Virus record (IMG/VR): IMGVR_UViG_3300045972_000071
Location: 1 to 64,000 of that record
Direction: 5' to 3' (one strand)
Origin: a virus
Length of the DNA stretch: 64,000 bases
The notes beneath the pieces are model-generated. The model did no database searches, had not been told where the DNA came from, and worked only from the letters and a program-made list of their open reading frames with translations. Below, piece by piece: positions 15,045 to 23,483 of this stretch. Positions within the stretch are counted from its first letter, which is position 1. Each line of letters begins with the position of its first letter. Made by a program: the position numbers and the translations under genes.

Positions 15045-15440
15045 ATGTATTGTCGCTACTGCTCGGAGTTTGTTAATTCAGCACGTCGGTTAGAACCTAA
15101 GCTAGACGCTAACGGTGATAAACCGAAACGTGTACCTAATCGCAGATTGTGTGAAGCTAAAAAGATATGGGTTGAAGAAGATCACGAAATGTGCGAGGAG
15201 TTTGTAACCAATAACTCTTTCTGGTGTGATAGACTCAATCAGTGTCAGGACATTGATGCTTGCCGCAATCGTGTAGCAAAGAAGATGTCAAAGCATTGCA
15301 GAGCTAAATGTCCACAGTACAGAGACTTAACCGACGCTCTCCGCATGAGGGCAAGATCACGCAAGAAAGTAGAAGCTGAAACGATTGTTATCACTCCAGT
15401 TGCTACACCAACTATCATAAAAAGGAGGACTACCAAATGA
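15045..15440 (+). CDS. Cys-rich hypothetical protein
   Basis: 131 residues with about 11 Cys (CRYC, then CDRLNQC, CRNR, HCRAKC) that probably hold two zinc ions; basic C-terminus. Overlaps the next gene by 4 nt. Possibly nucleic-acid binding. Confidence 0.6.
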   Translation: MYCRYCSEFVNSARRLEPKLDANGDKPKRVPNRRLCEAKKIWVEEDHEMCEEFVTNNSFWCDRLNQCQDIDACRNRVAKKMSKHCRAKCPQYRDLTDALRMRARSRKKVEAETIVITPVATPTIIKRRTTK

Positions 15441-15751
15441 GAAGTGGACTACTGCAAGCATACGATGTATTACATGGTTCTTATGTTGACATTGCCGATA
15501 CCCCAATTCAAGCGGCAGATAACCCTGAAAATACTTTCATGTTCAAGGAACTGATCGAAAAGCTGTCCGATGAAGCAAAGCTGATGATGTCCGCTATTAT
15601 GAATCTGCCAGATGAAATGTACATGTCTACAGGTCAGATTCTACAGCAGGAAATCAACAGTTGGATGAAGCGCAGATATCATTGGAATGCCCGTAAGATC
15701 GACAGAACAAAACAGGAACTTCGTAAGACTCTGGGGGTGGTAATTCTATGA
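15437..15751 (+). CDS. Hypothetical 104-residue helical protein
   Basis: ATG with AAAAGGAGG, overlapping the preceding stop (ATGA). The central ELIEKLSDEAKLMMSAIM and the basic C-terminal helix (RKIDRTKQELRKTLG) suggest a helix-turn-helix regulator like sigma-region-4 fragments, but I cannot assign it. Confidence 0.55.
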   Translation: MRSGLLQAYDVLHGSYVDIADTPIQAADNPENTFMFKELIEKLSDEAKLMMSAIMNLPDEMYMSTGQILQQEINSWMKRRYHWNARKIDRTKQELRKTLGVVIL

Positions 15752-15951
15752 GTATATCCATGAAGATGATAAAAGAAGTTTCTATGCGTCTGGAGCAGGA
15801 ACGCATTGCGAAAGATGTACTCCTGAAAGGATGGGAGAAGTATAATAAAAATGGTGGTAGTGATTCTTACGAACGCTGGAAAGAGAATCTTCTTGTCCAC
15901 TATATCATTGGATCTATGGAACGTGATAACTTCAAAGGATCAGGGATATGA
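15748..15951 (+). CDS. Hypothetical 67-residue helical protein
   Basis: ATGA overlaps on both sides with its neighbours. Charged amphipathic helices; no known family. Confidence 0.6.
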   Translation: MSISMKMIKEVSMRLEQERIAKDVLLKGWEKYNKNGGSDSYERWKENLLVHYIIGSMERDNFKGSGI

Positions 15952-17321
15952 AACCTGTTTATACAATAACAATACATAACCCAGTGGAAGCGTCTTGCAC
16001 TGCGGTTCTTGCGGGGCTGATAAAGCCCTGCATATCATTCCCTACATCATTCTGGGTGCAAGGACCATTCAAGAAGGTTCGCAAAGAGTCCACAAAGTCA
16101 ATGCTCACTAAAGGTAAAGGAAGCATGTATTACTTCTGGGCTGGACTGCTTGACAGAGTTCTGGAGCATTGTGCCGAGAATGGTATTGAGGTAGAAGTTG
16201 TTGATAAAGCGTATGAAGAGTTTAATATCTATGAACCCGAACTACCAGGAATTACCTTCCGTCCAGATCAGGCGTCACTTATCAACTCATTTCTTGATAA
16301 ACCTAGGGGCATTCTCGAATCGTTCACAGGCAGTGGTAAGACTGTGCTTGGTTTTGGCTGTCTGTCTGCATTTCCGGACTATAGAGCGTTATGGTTGTGC
16401 CACACTAAAGGACTAATGCAACAAGCCTATGACGAAGCATGTAAGTTCGGATTCAAAAGTGTGGGGCGTGTCGGGGATGGGCATTCAGAATATACCAAGG
16501 ATATCACTATTGCCACGCGGCAGAGTTTTAAACGACTTGCCGATGAGTTTGGTCATGAGTATGACATAGTTGTGGTGGATGAAGTACACCATGTTGCTGA
16601 TTTAAAGTCAGAATATGCCTATGTACTTGCCCGAGTACCTGCCCCCATTCGATTAGGACTGTCTGCTACTCTTCACAAAGAGGGCACAGAAGCATGGTAC
16701 ACGTCAGTAGGACTACTAGGTCCGATACTCCAATCATTGTCGATCAATGACGGTGCTGAACTTGGCATCTTAGCCACACCGACTATCAGAATTTTACGTT
16801 GTCCTAAAGATCACGAAGTATCAGCCATGAAGATGTATTCCCATGTATATTCTGCTGGGGTTGTAAATAACCTTTACATGAATAACCTGATAGCCGTAAC
16901 TGCTAAGAAACACTCCGATGCCAATGAAACCGTACTGATAATGATTAATCAGATTGAGCATGGGGAGAACATACAAAGATTGCTTGACGCTTTGCATGTA
17001 AAGAACATCTTTATACGAGGAGCCACGAAATCAGAAGTACGGGATGATACAAAACATGCTCTGAATCGTCACGAAATCAATGTTGTTATATGTTCCTCAG
17101 TATGGACAGAGGGAATAAACATTCCTACTCTCCAAGTTGTTATCAACGCAGCTGGTGGCAAAGATGAAAAGGCTGTATTGCAGAAAGTAGGGCGTGGTCT
17201 GAGAAAGACCGCAGAGAAAGACTCCGTAATTATTTATGACACGTTCAATGTATCACATAGGTATCTGATTGAACACTTCGGGGAGCGTCTATGTATTTAC
17301 CTAGATAATAATTGGCTATAA
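15948..17321 (+). CDS. Superfamily 2 DNA helicase (UvsW-like)
   Basis: 457 residues. An N-terminal accessory region (1-110), then FRPDQASLI, motif I SFTGSGKT near 130, motif II VVVDEVHH near 210, motif III LGLSATL near 242, motif V/VI VWTEGINIP and QKVGRGLRKT. The layout matches phage UvsW and RecG-like branch-processing helicases, expected to remodel forks or recombination intermediates. Start overlaps the previous stop (ATGA). An HNH cassette separates it from the primase. Confidence 0.9.
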   Translation: MKPVYTITIHNPVEASCTAVLAGLIKPCISFPTSFWVQGPFKKVRKESTKSMLTKGKGSMYYFWAGLLDRVLEHCAENGIEVEVVDKAYEEFNIYEPELPGITFRPDQASLINSFLDKPRGILESFTGSGKTVLGFGCLSAFPDYRALWLCHTKGLMQQAYDEACKFGFKSVGRVGDGHSEYTKDITIATRQSFKRLADEFGHEYDIVVVDEVHHVADLKSEYAYVLARVPAPIRLGLSATLHKEGTEAWYTSVGLLGPILQSLSINDGAELGILATPTIRILRCPKDHEVSAMKMYSHVYSAGVVNNLYMNNLIAVTAKKHSDANETVLIMINQIEHGENIQRLLDALHVKNIFIRGATKSEVRDDTKHALNRHEINVVICSSVWTEGINIPTLQVVINAAGGKDEKAVLQKVGRGLRKTAEKDSVIIYDTFNVSHRYLIEHFGERLCIYLDNNWL

Positions 17322-17330
17322 ATCTAACTA

Positions 17331-17381
17331 TTGACTTCTTATAATTTTATGATAATATACACATTAGATTAAATCATAAGG
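17331..17381 (+). promoter_or_regulatory. Promoter within RBS-sequestering hairpin of HNH gene
   Basis: TTGACT, 16 nt, TAATAT (17331-17358). TTTTATGAT (17345-17353) in the spacer can pair with ATCATAAGG (17373-17381), which includes the Shine-Dalgarno AAGGAG. A transcript starting here lacks the left arm. Confidence 0.55.
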
Positions 17382-17388
17382 AGTGATT

Positions 17389-18012
17389 ATGAAAATTAAA
17401 AGGCGAATGATTGGTAAACGATTTGGCAGATGGATAATAGATTCATTACATAATCTAGCCCCAGGTAAAAAGTGGAACTGTATATGTGATTGTGGTACAG
17501 AGAAATCCGTTTACGAATATTCTCTTAAAAATGGTAGTTCCCAATCTTGTGGGTGTCTAACAAGGGATAGATCCATTGAAACTCATTCAACACATAATGG
17601 AACTTATAAACCAGAATACAGGGTGTGGGCGGCAATGAAGTCAAGATGTAGTAATCCAAAAGATTTATCCTTTCATAATTATGGAGGTAGAGGGATCAAA
17701 GTGTGTGAGTCATGGTTATCTTTTGAAAATTTCTATACAGATATGGGTCCATGTCCTAAAGGGCTTGAACTTGACAGGATTAATAATGACGGCAATTATG
17801 AACCTGGTAATTGTGAGTGGGTTACTAAATCAGCTAACGACAGGAACCGCAGAAATACACTTATGCTAACCTTAAATGGGGTAACTAAAGCGATGAAAAC
17901 TTGGTCTGAGGAATATGGTATTCCCCATCACACTGTTAGGTACAGAATAAAACGAGGATGGGAACCAAATCTAGCACTCACCATAAAAGTAGGTGAAAAG
18001 TATGAAGCATAA
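17389..18012 (+). CDS. HNH homing endonuclease with N-terminal zinc ribbon
   Basis: 207 residues from ATG 17389 (AAGGAG). N-terminal CICDCG ... SCGCL zinc ribbon at about 31-57, then YRVWAAMKSRC, GIKVCESWLSFENFYTDMG and LDRINNDGNYEPGNCEW, the same core as the nuclease at 11520, then a NUMOD-type C-terminus. Its last codons overlap the primase start. Unlike the other insertions, I found no duplicated gene end here. Confidence 0.85.
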   Translation: MKIKRRMIGKRFGRWIIDSLHNLAPGKKWNCICDCGTEKSVYEYSLKNGSSQSCGCLTRDRSIETHSTHNGTYKPEYRVWAAMKSRCSNPKDLSFHNYGGRGIKVCESWLSFENFYTDMGPCPKGLELDRINNDGNYEPGNCEWVTKSANDRNRRNTLMLTLNGVTKAMKTWSEEYGIPHHTVRYRIKRGWEPNLALTIKVGEKYEA

Positions 18013-18934
18013 AACCTCAGATATAGATTTGGATATGATTTCAGCGGTAGATTTCTTAGAGGATCGTGGTGTGGACTACATGACTGCCGGCAATAAGAAC
18101 ATCTCTGCAGGATGGATTGGTTTAAGTTGCCCCTGGTGTGGAGATCACAGTACACATTTAGGAATATCCTTAGAAACTAATTTAGTTAGTTGCTTTCGTT
18201 GTGGTAAGAAAGGTTCTGTAATCCACTTAATCCAACAAATAGATTCGTGTTCGATGTCAAAAGCCGAGTCCACTGCTCTTAAATTTGTATCAACGGACTT
18301 CTCCCATCTGATAAAGAAGGAAAGAAAACATGCAGAAACGACACTATACCCCACTGGTACTGGTGATACTTTTTTACCTATACATGATAATTTCCTTGCT
18401 AGGCGTAGATATGACCGAAAGTTTATACAGCAAAGGTATGATATTTTGGCTGTGGGGCCTACTTGTGATGACTGGAAGTTTCGTATTATTATACCGATCT
18501 TCCTCGACGGTGAATTAGTTTCTTATGTAGGTAGAGACTGTACCGACAAAGCTGATATCAAGTACAAGAATGTGCCAGCGGAACGATGCACACGCCAAGT
18601 CAAAGACTGTGTTTATGGTATTGACACTCTGAAACAAGGTGGGGTTGGTATCATCGTAGAAGGTGTATTTGATGCGTGGAGATTAGGGAAATATGCCTTG
18701 CCTACATTCGGAACCCAGTACACTACAAATCAGCTGGCCCTCGTTGCAAGAAAGAAGCTGTCAAAACTATACGTTTGTTTCGACCAAGACGCTCACACGA
18801 AAGGTGACGAGCTTGCACATACGGTTTCAAGTGTATGTAATGACGTAGAATTGATATTACTTGACGAGGGAGACCCCGACGACTTGACGGAAGACGAGGT
18901 TTGGGAACTACGTAGGGAGTTAAACCTAAAATGA
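18002..18934 (+). CDS. DnaG-like DNA primase
   Basis: 310 residues. N-terminal zinc-binding domain with CPWCGDH and CFRCGKKG (about 39-62). The TOPRIM domain carries GVGIIVEGVFDAWRLG (acidic Glu) and VCFDQDAH (D-x-D). It lacks the C-terminal helicase-interacting domain of bacterial DnaG, as is usual in phages with a separate helicase. ATG 18002 with AGGTG is the likely start, overlapping the HNH gene. Makes RNA primers with the DnaB-like helicase encoded at 21386. Confidence 0.9.
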   Translation: MKHKTSDIDLDMISAVDFLEDRGVDYMTAGNKNISAGWIGLSCPWCGDHSTHLGISLETNLVSCFRCGKKGSVIHLIQQIDSCSMSKAESTALKFVSTDFSHLIKKERKHAETTLYPTGTGDTFLPIHDNFLARRRYDRKFIQQRYDILAVGPTCDDWKFRIIIPIFLDGELVSYVGRDCTDKADIKYKNVPAERCTRQVKDCVYGIDTLKQGGVGIIVEGVFDAWRLGKYALPTFGTQYTTNQLALVARKKLSKLYVCFDQDAHTKGDELAHTVSSVCNDVELILLDEGDPDDLTEDEVWELRRELNLK

Positions 18935-19068
18935 TATATCAAACTAAGAAGAAAGTGTGGGCTCCCTGGATAGGGCGCATGTTAATTAATGAGTATAGGT
19001 GCAGTATTTGTGGGAACGTAATGGGTAAAAGGCCAGGAAATAACAAGTGTACCAGCTGTAAAAAATAA
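18931..19068 (+). CDS. 45-residue zinc-ribbon protein
   Basis: CSICG and CTSC pairs, basic N-terminus with WAPWIGRM. The start overlaps the primase stop (ATGA), so it is co-translated with it; it might supply a detached zinc finger to the replisome (inference). Confidence 0.6.
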   Translation: MIYQTKKKVWAPWIGRMLINEYRCSICGNVMGKRPGNNKCTSCKK

Positions 19069-19071
19069 TTA

Positions 19072-19100
19072 TTGACATCAATTTTATTAGCTGTTATCTT
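19072..19100 (+). promoter_or_regulatory. Strong sigma70-like promoter
   Basis: TTGACA, 17 nt, TATCTT. The best match to consensus in the window; expected start near 19107. Confidence 0.75.
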
Positions 19101-19106
19101 ATCACT

Positions 19107-19247
19107 AGAATTTACACCACATACAGAGTGGTTACATAAACAGAGTGTCTTGACGGAACACAATGTTATACAAGGATTCGGTGAGTGTGTCTGTGTCACC
19201 TCACGAAACGACCCCTTTAGACCGTCAATCTAAAGGGGTTTCTTTTT
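19107..19247 (+). ncRNA. Candidate small RNA or attenuator leader
   Basis: The interval between the strong promoter and a perfect terminator would give an RNA of about 140 nt. It contains CCAC...GTGG and GTGAG...CTCAC arms and no frame with a ribosome site before the terminator. It could act in trans or attenuate the initiator gene that begins 18 nt later. Confidence 0.45.
19211..19247 (+). terminator. Strong intrinsic terminator
   Basis: ACCCCTTTAGA/TCTAAAGGGGT, 7-nt loop, TTCTTTTT. Confidence 0.9.
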
Positions 19248-19265
19248 GGTTAAAAGGAGTGAGTG

Positions 19266-20597
19266 ATGGACGATGCAATTCTATACAGATTATTTCTTCA
19301 AGAGGGGTGGTGGCAAACATCCCGATCGGTAGCCGAATTATATGATGATTTTGAAACTGCCGGGGTATTTGCAGAATTGGTCAGTACACGCCACTTATCT
19401 GAGAAGAAAGGCATTCTTGTAGATGATTGGTTTACAACCACATATACAGAGATGGCTAAAAGTACATTCATATCCGAAAATAAAATAGGACAATGTATAC
19501 GTGCTTTTATGAAAGATGAACTACTGGAAACAAAGCGTGTGGGTATTCCTTCTAAGTGTTTTTATCGCCTAAATATGCAAAATTTGATACGGGCATTAGA
19601 ATCAACAGCAAAACGCAGTAGCACTGATTCCAGTCGTACTAGACCGACTGAAACCTGTCACGTAAAAGATAAAGAAGAGAAAAGCAAAGAAGAAGATGAT
19701 AAAGGAAAAGACTCTTTATCATCTAAGGAACCCACTGACGTGGATTCCCCTAAGGTAGTAATAAAGAGAAGAACGGTACAACCTAGCTTGTTCCCTAATG
19801 ACAATGTGAAGAGGTTGTTCTTACATTGGAATAATCTAGGTTCCCACATTGCAAAGCATCTGCTAGACCCATCAACCAAAATATTTCATAGATCCGTTCT
19901 TGCAATCGAAAAAGCATTGCGACACAATACTCCAGATAATATAGCATCTGCTATGGATAATTACAGCAACCTTCTTGCAGATCAAAACACTACGATGTTC
20001 TGGCCTACTCAAAGTGGACGTCCAGGTCTCATTGTGAGTCTTGAGGAATTCTTCAAGTTTTCGGACTACACCGAAGAACGTATGCTGAAAGCAAAAGAGG
20101 TAAATATTCCTGACTCATGGTATAAGTGTTGCTTGCAGGATTATGACATCATTGCTACAGAGTACGGTAAGTATGACAGGGATGATAATCCAAAGATTAC
20201 CGAAGCTATAAAGAAGGCATATACATCAGCAGTTCCCGCGGCTAAAATAACAGTGACCGACACAAACTTTTTTATAAGGTCTGCAAAATTTGTGTTACAG
20301 TATCACATGACGAATAAAAACAAGATCAATTGGAATAGTTGTCTACTGGAAAAGAACAATCCTGCATTGTTTGCACATCGACTGATAGCCGCTATATTAG
20401 AAGATTGCCAAGACAGAACGATGATTACATCAAGTTGGTTGTTCTCCGATAGAACAAAAACTATTCGTCTACCTAAGTACATGAAAAAACACGGACTACT
20501 GACATCTGATGAAATCACGTATAAAGCACCCATCAGACCGTTACAAACTAAAAAGAAAGGATATGATCCAGGCTACAAAGACGGAGAAATCGAATAA
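19266..20597 (+). CDS. Candidate replication initiator or helicase-loader protein
   Basis: 443 residues from ATG 19266 (AAAAGGAG). The N-terminal 115 residues look like a winged helix of phage replication proteins (FTTTYTEMAKSTFISENKIG, then FMKDELLETKRVG). A low-complexity linker (about 118-165, rich in Ser, Thr, Lys, Glu) follows, then a helical C-terminal domain with HWNNLG and HLLDPSTKIFHRSVLAIEKAL. Like lambda O, the linker DNA carries a repeated structured element that may be an origin. It lies between primase and helicase genes, which supports the role; the exact family is not recognised. Confidence 0.6.
   Translation: MDDAILYRLFLQEGWWQTSRSVAELYDDFETAGVFAELVSTRHLSEKKGILVDDWFTTTYTEMAKSTFISENKIGQCIRAFMKDELLETKRVGIPSKCFYRLNMQNLIRALESTAKRSSTDSSRTRPTETCHVKDKEEKSKEEDDKGKDSLSSKEPTDVDSPKVVIKRRTVQPSLFPNDNVKRLFLHWNNLGSHIAKHLLDPSTKIFHRSVLAIEKALRHNTPDNIASAMDNYSNLLADQNTTMFWPTQSGRPGLIVSLEEFFKFSDYTEERMLKAKEVNIPDSWYKCCLQDYDIIATEYGKYDRDDNPKITEAIKKAYTSAVPAAKITVTDTNFFIRSAKFVLQYHMTNKNKINWNSCLLEKNNPALFAHRLIAAILEDCQDRTMITSSWLFSDRTKTIRLPKYMKKHGLLTSDEITYKAPIRPLQTKKKGYDPGYKDGEIE
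19616..19723 (+). other. Structured element copy B inside the initiator gene
   Basis: Matches the terS-terL gap in inverted orientation (642-538). Holds an internal CAGTCG/CGACTG hairpin and a terminal 10-bp hairpin GATGATAAAG (19695-19704)/CTTTATCATC (19714-19723). The codons here encode a disordered linker, leaving the DNA free to serve as a site. Confidence 0.6.
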
Positions 20598-20615
20598 AAC
20601 AAACAAGGAGAGTAC

Positions 20616-21173
20616 ATGAAAAACATCGACACTTATAAAGACCGCTATCTCACAAAAGGGAAAAGACAAAATCGGTTGTGTATGACAGCAATCGCATTTG
20701 CCGTAACGATCTGCATAGGCGCAGTTAATTCGGTACATAACCAAGAAATTCAAGGAATACCAGATCATTCTCAACTACAAATGGAACAAAAACGATGCAC
20801 GGAGTGCCATGATAAGGAAATGGAGATGGCACAGTTTTTCAGTAAACACGGAAGTCCAGAACCTAAACGAATGGCACAAGCTGTGTTCGCTACCAAAAGA
20901 CCAAAGATCATGGCTAAAATTGCTGTGACAGAAACGAACGGCAATCCTCATAAAAGAGCATACGGGTTTAATAAAGCACACGATGGAGCGTTCGGCGTAA
21001 ACAGAAAAGACTGGGGCAAGGTGAGTAAGAATCCAACTGAGCAAGCACTGCAAGCGGAGTTGGCTCTTGATACCTTCTTGAAAGAAAAGAAGAACATGAA
21101 AACAGCCCTGAATGCATACGGTGGTGATGTATCGTTTCAAACGTATGCAGATAAAATCTTAGGTAAGGACTAA
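20616..21173 (+). CDS. Membrane-anchored lytic transglycosylase
   Basis: 185 residues. A basic N-terminus, then a hydrophobic helix (MTAIAFAVTICIGAVNSV, about 23-40): signal anchor or peptide. The C-terminal half carries AVTETNGNPHKRAYG with a candidate catalytic Glu, GAFGV and ALNAYGGD, the SLT-type muramidase signature. A CTECH motif (residues about 61-65) lies between. It would cut peptidoglycan in the periplasm, for superinfection, lysis or entry. Its place among replication genes is odd. Confidence 0.7.
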   Translation: MKNIDTYKDRYLTKGKRQNRLCMTAIAFAVTICIGAVNSVHNQEIQGIPDHSQLQMEQKRCTECHDKEMEMAQFFSKHGSPEPKRMAQAVFATKRPKIMAKIAVTETNGNPHKRAYGFNKAHDGAFGVNRKDWGKVSKNPTEQALQAELALDTFLKEKKNMKTALNAYGGDVSFQTYADKILGKD

Positions 21174-21177
21174 TCCC

Positions 21178-21417
21178 ATGATAGAACTGTTTGTATGGCT
21201 CATTGTTGGATTCATAATAGGTTTGGCTTCTTCTGCTGTAGTTTGGTTCAACATATACACAAAATGGAAAGCATCGGAAAGAGCCATTTATTATATTACC
21301 AAACGATACAATACAAGATCCATACAAGTAGCTGTTTTAAGAAATCAGTTGGAAAATAAAAAATTGCCCACTTCAAAGGATTCTTATGGCAAAGTTTGTT
21401 CGGAAGGATGTAAGTAA
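21178..21417 (+). CDS. Small single-pass membrane protein
   Basis: 79 residues; helix FVWLIVGFIIGLASSAVVWF at the N-terminus, charged cytoplasmic or periplasmic tail. Lies 4 nt after the transglycosylase stop and overlaps the helicase start by 32 nt. May be a partner of the transglycosylase, spanin-like in topology but without clear features. Confidence 0.55.
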   Translation: MIELFVWLIVGFIIGLASSAVVWFNIYTKWKASERAIYYITKRYNTRSIQVAVLRNQLENKKLPTSKDSYGKVCSEGCK

Positions 21418-22903
21418 CACCATTGAGAACAACATCATTACAGCGGCAATCATTTCGACAAACTTTATTGAGGAAATCTATCCTCTCTATACAAAACAGT
21501 ATATCAAGAATAAGTTCGGTCAGACACTACTAGGGTGGTGTATAGATTATTTTGATAAGTTCGGTGAAGCCCCCAGAAAGAATATCCAGACAATTTTTGA
21601 ATTAGAAAAAGAAACTCTGGATGAAGCCGATGCTGAAATCATCACAATCTTTCTCAAAACGCTCTCTAAAAACTATGTGGACGATCAAGGAATCAACGAG
21701 GAGTACGTTTTAGATCAAGCAATGCAATACTTTCGTAAGAGAGAAGTTGAAATGAGGGTAGAGAACGCCCAGAAACTTCTTGATGTGGGAAAGATTGAAG
21801 CCGCAGAAGATGAAATCTTCAAAATGAAGAAGGTAGTCCGTCTGACATCTAATTGGAGCAATCCAATGGATGACCATAAGATACATGAGGTGTTTGATGA
21901 TAGTAAGAAAGGCATACTACGTTTCCCGGGGGCTTTGGGCAGTCTACTCGGTGACCTCGAACGGGGATGGTTTATCGCATTTCTTGCTCCGTTTAAACGA
22001 GGAAAGACGTGGCTTCTACAAGAAGCAGTTGTTATTGCCGCCTTATCTAATCTCAAGGCAGTTTTCATTTCGCTGGAGATGCAAGACAAGAACATCAACG
22101 AACGATTGTACAAGAGGATTACCGCTTATGGAGATGAAGGTAAGACCGATCACGCAGTACCAGTCTTTGATTGTGTCCGAAATCAAACAGGAGTGTGCGA
22201 AAAGCCGATCAGGAAGAATAAGTTCATTCTATACGACGGTGAGGGTGATCTACCTGAGTTTGAAGCTGATATGGAATATCGTCCGTGTTGCGTATGCAAA
22301 GACATAAAGAAAGAACAAGAGGACTACGAACTTTCTACTTGGTTTGAACTGATGATTAAACCAGAGTTTACTGCTAGGAACGTAAACAAGAAACTTAAAT
22401 CCTTTAAACGCTTTTATGGTGACAACATACGGACAAAATGTTATCCTAGATTTTCTGCTACCGTAGCAGACATCAGGCGTGATCTGGATATACTTGAGCA
22501 GACAGAGGGATTCATTCCTGATGTTATCTCAATCGACTTTGCAGGCATTGTTAAACCCGATACACGTGGTGGGGATATTCGTAACGGCATTGATGATATC
22601 TGGAAATCATTAGCAGCACTTGCAATGGAACGTCACGCTGTTCTATTCTCAGCGTCCCAAGGAAACAGGGGTTCACTTTACAAAGACAACATGGATCAAG
22701 CCGATATTGCAGAATGGATTGGCATACTTGGTCATGTTGACGGGTTCGTATCTGTCAATCAGAGCGCAACAGAGAAGAAACGTGGTGTCATGCGTCTAGG
22801 TCTACTTGCCCATAGACACAAAGAGTTTCACGAGAAAGATCATACCATGATTTTACAAAACTTGTCACTCGGTCAAGTACATCTGGATTCACACCGTATG
22901 TGA
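21386..22903 (+). CDS. DnaB-like replicative helicase
   Basis: 505 residues. N-terminal helical domain (1-150), then a RecA-type core: GWFIAFLAPFKRGKT (Walker A variant, about 195-208), VFISLEM, DVISIDFAGIVK (Walker B region, about 375-390), and the C-terminal ASQGNRGSL and LAHRHKEFH motifs of DnaB/gp41-type helicases. Unusual is an insertion at about 262-310 with two cysteine pairs (CVRNQTGVC, CCVC) that could bind zinc. Expected 5'-3' hexameric helicase working with the primase. Confidence 0.8.
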   Translation: MAKFVRKDVSNTIENNIITAAIISTNFIEEIYPLYTKQYIKNKFGQTLLGWCIDYFDKFGEAPRKNIQTIFELEKETLDEADAEIITIFLKTLSKNYVDDQGINEEYVLDQAMQYFRKREVEMRVENAQKLLDVGKIEAAEDEIFKMKKVVRLTSNWSNPMDDHKIHEVFDDSKKGILRFPGALGSLLGDLERGWFIAFLAPFKRGKTWLLQEAVVIAALSNLKAVFISLEMQDKNINERLYKRITAYGDEGKTDHAVPVFDCVRNQTGVCEKPIRKNKFILYDGEGDLPEFEADMEYRPCCVCKDIKKEQEDYELSTWFELMIKPEFTARNVNKKLKSFKRFYGDNIRTKCYPRFSATVADIRRDLDILEQTEGFIPDVISIDFAGIVKPDTRGGDIRNGIDDIWKSLAALAMERHAVLFSASQGNRGSLYKDNMDQADIAEWIGILGHVDGFVSVNQSATEKKRGVMRLGLLAHRHKEFHEKDHTMILQNLSLGQVHLDSHRM

Positions 22904-22904
22904 C

Positions 22905-23072
22905 TTGTCAAGTTCTTTCTTGACAGTCATAATTATAGGAAGTGCGGGATTTCCTACTCTGAATGATGCTATTGAATATCTTCAAATCGGAAAGAACCTT
23001 AAATTTATAAATGACAAAGACCGTAAAGGTCTCATCCAAGCCCTACGTGGCGACTTTAATACAGGAGAATAA
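22905..23072 (+). CDS. Possible 55-residue protein (TTG start)
   Basis: The frame is open from TTG 22905 to TAA 23072 and reads like a real small protein (FPTLNDAIEYLQIGKNLKF). The start codon is unusual and has no clear ribosome site; coupling to the helicase stop is possible, or it is the tail of a lost gene. Confidence 0.4.
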   Translation: MSSSFLTVIIIGSAGFPTLNDAIEYLQIGKNLKFINDKDRKGLIQALRGDFNTGE

Positions 23073-23074
23073 CA

Positions 23075-23467
23075 ATGAGACTAAATGTATGTAAGGAATT
23101 CACCTTTGCTGCCGCACACTCACTACCTGGTTATGATGGACCGTGTGCTAATCTACACGGACATGAATGGAAACTGGAAGTTGAAGTTTCCGGCGTAGTC
23201 AATGAAGATACCGGCATGGTGCTCGATTTTGTGAAACTGAAAAAGATAGTCAACCAAGAACTTGTAGATAAACTGGATCATAAACACTTGAATGATATCT
23301 TCGTTGTAATACCCACTGCTGAAATGATGGTGGGTAACTTTGCCGATATCATCAATCATGTATTTAACAATGAGAAAAAAGGGTTAGGTGTAAAGTTAGA
23401 GCGCCTTCGTCTATATGAAACACCAACGTCATTCTGTGAGTGGAAACGATCCAGTTGTTCATGCTAA
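23075..23467 (+). CDS. queD: 6-carboxy-5,6,7,8-tetrahydropterin synthase (QueD)
   Basis: 130 residues, normal length. FTFAAAHSL and NLHGHEW give the three zinc-binding His of the PTPS/QueD fold; DFVKLK and DHKHLND are further family motifs, and the C-terminal LYETPTSF contains the substrate Glu. Converts dihydroneopterin triphosphate to carboxy-tetrahydropterin, the second step to preQ0. ATG with AGGAG. The queE start is 17 nt downstream; folE and queC lie in the same cluster. Confidence 0.92.
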   Translation: MRLNVCKEFTFAAAHSLPGYDGPCANLHGHEWKLEVEVSGVVNEDTGMVLDFVKLKKIVNQELVDKLDHKHLNDIFVVIPTAEMMVGNFADIINHVFNNEKKGLGVKLERLRLYETPTSFCEWKRSSCSC

Positions 23468-23483
23468 TATAAGGAGAGGTATA

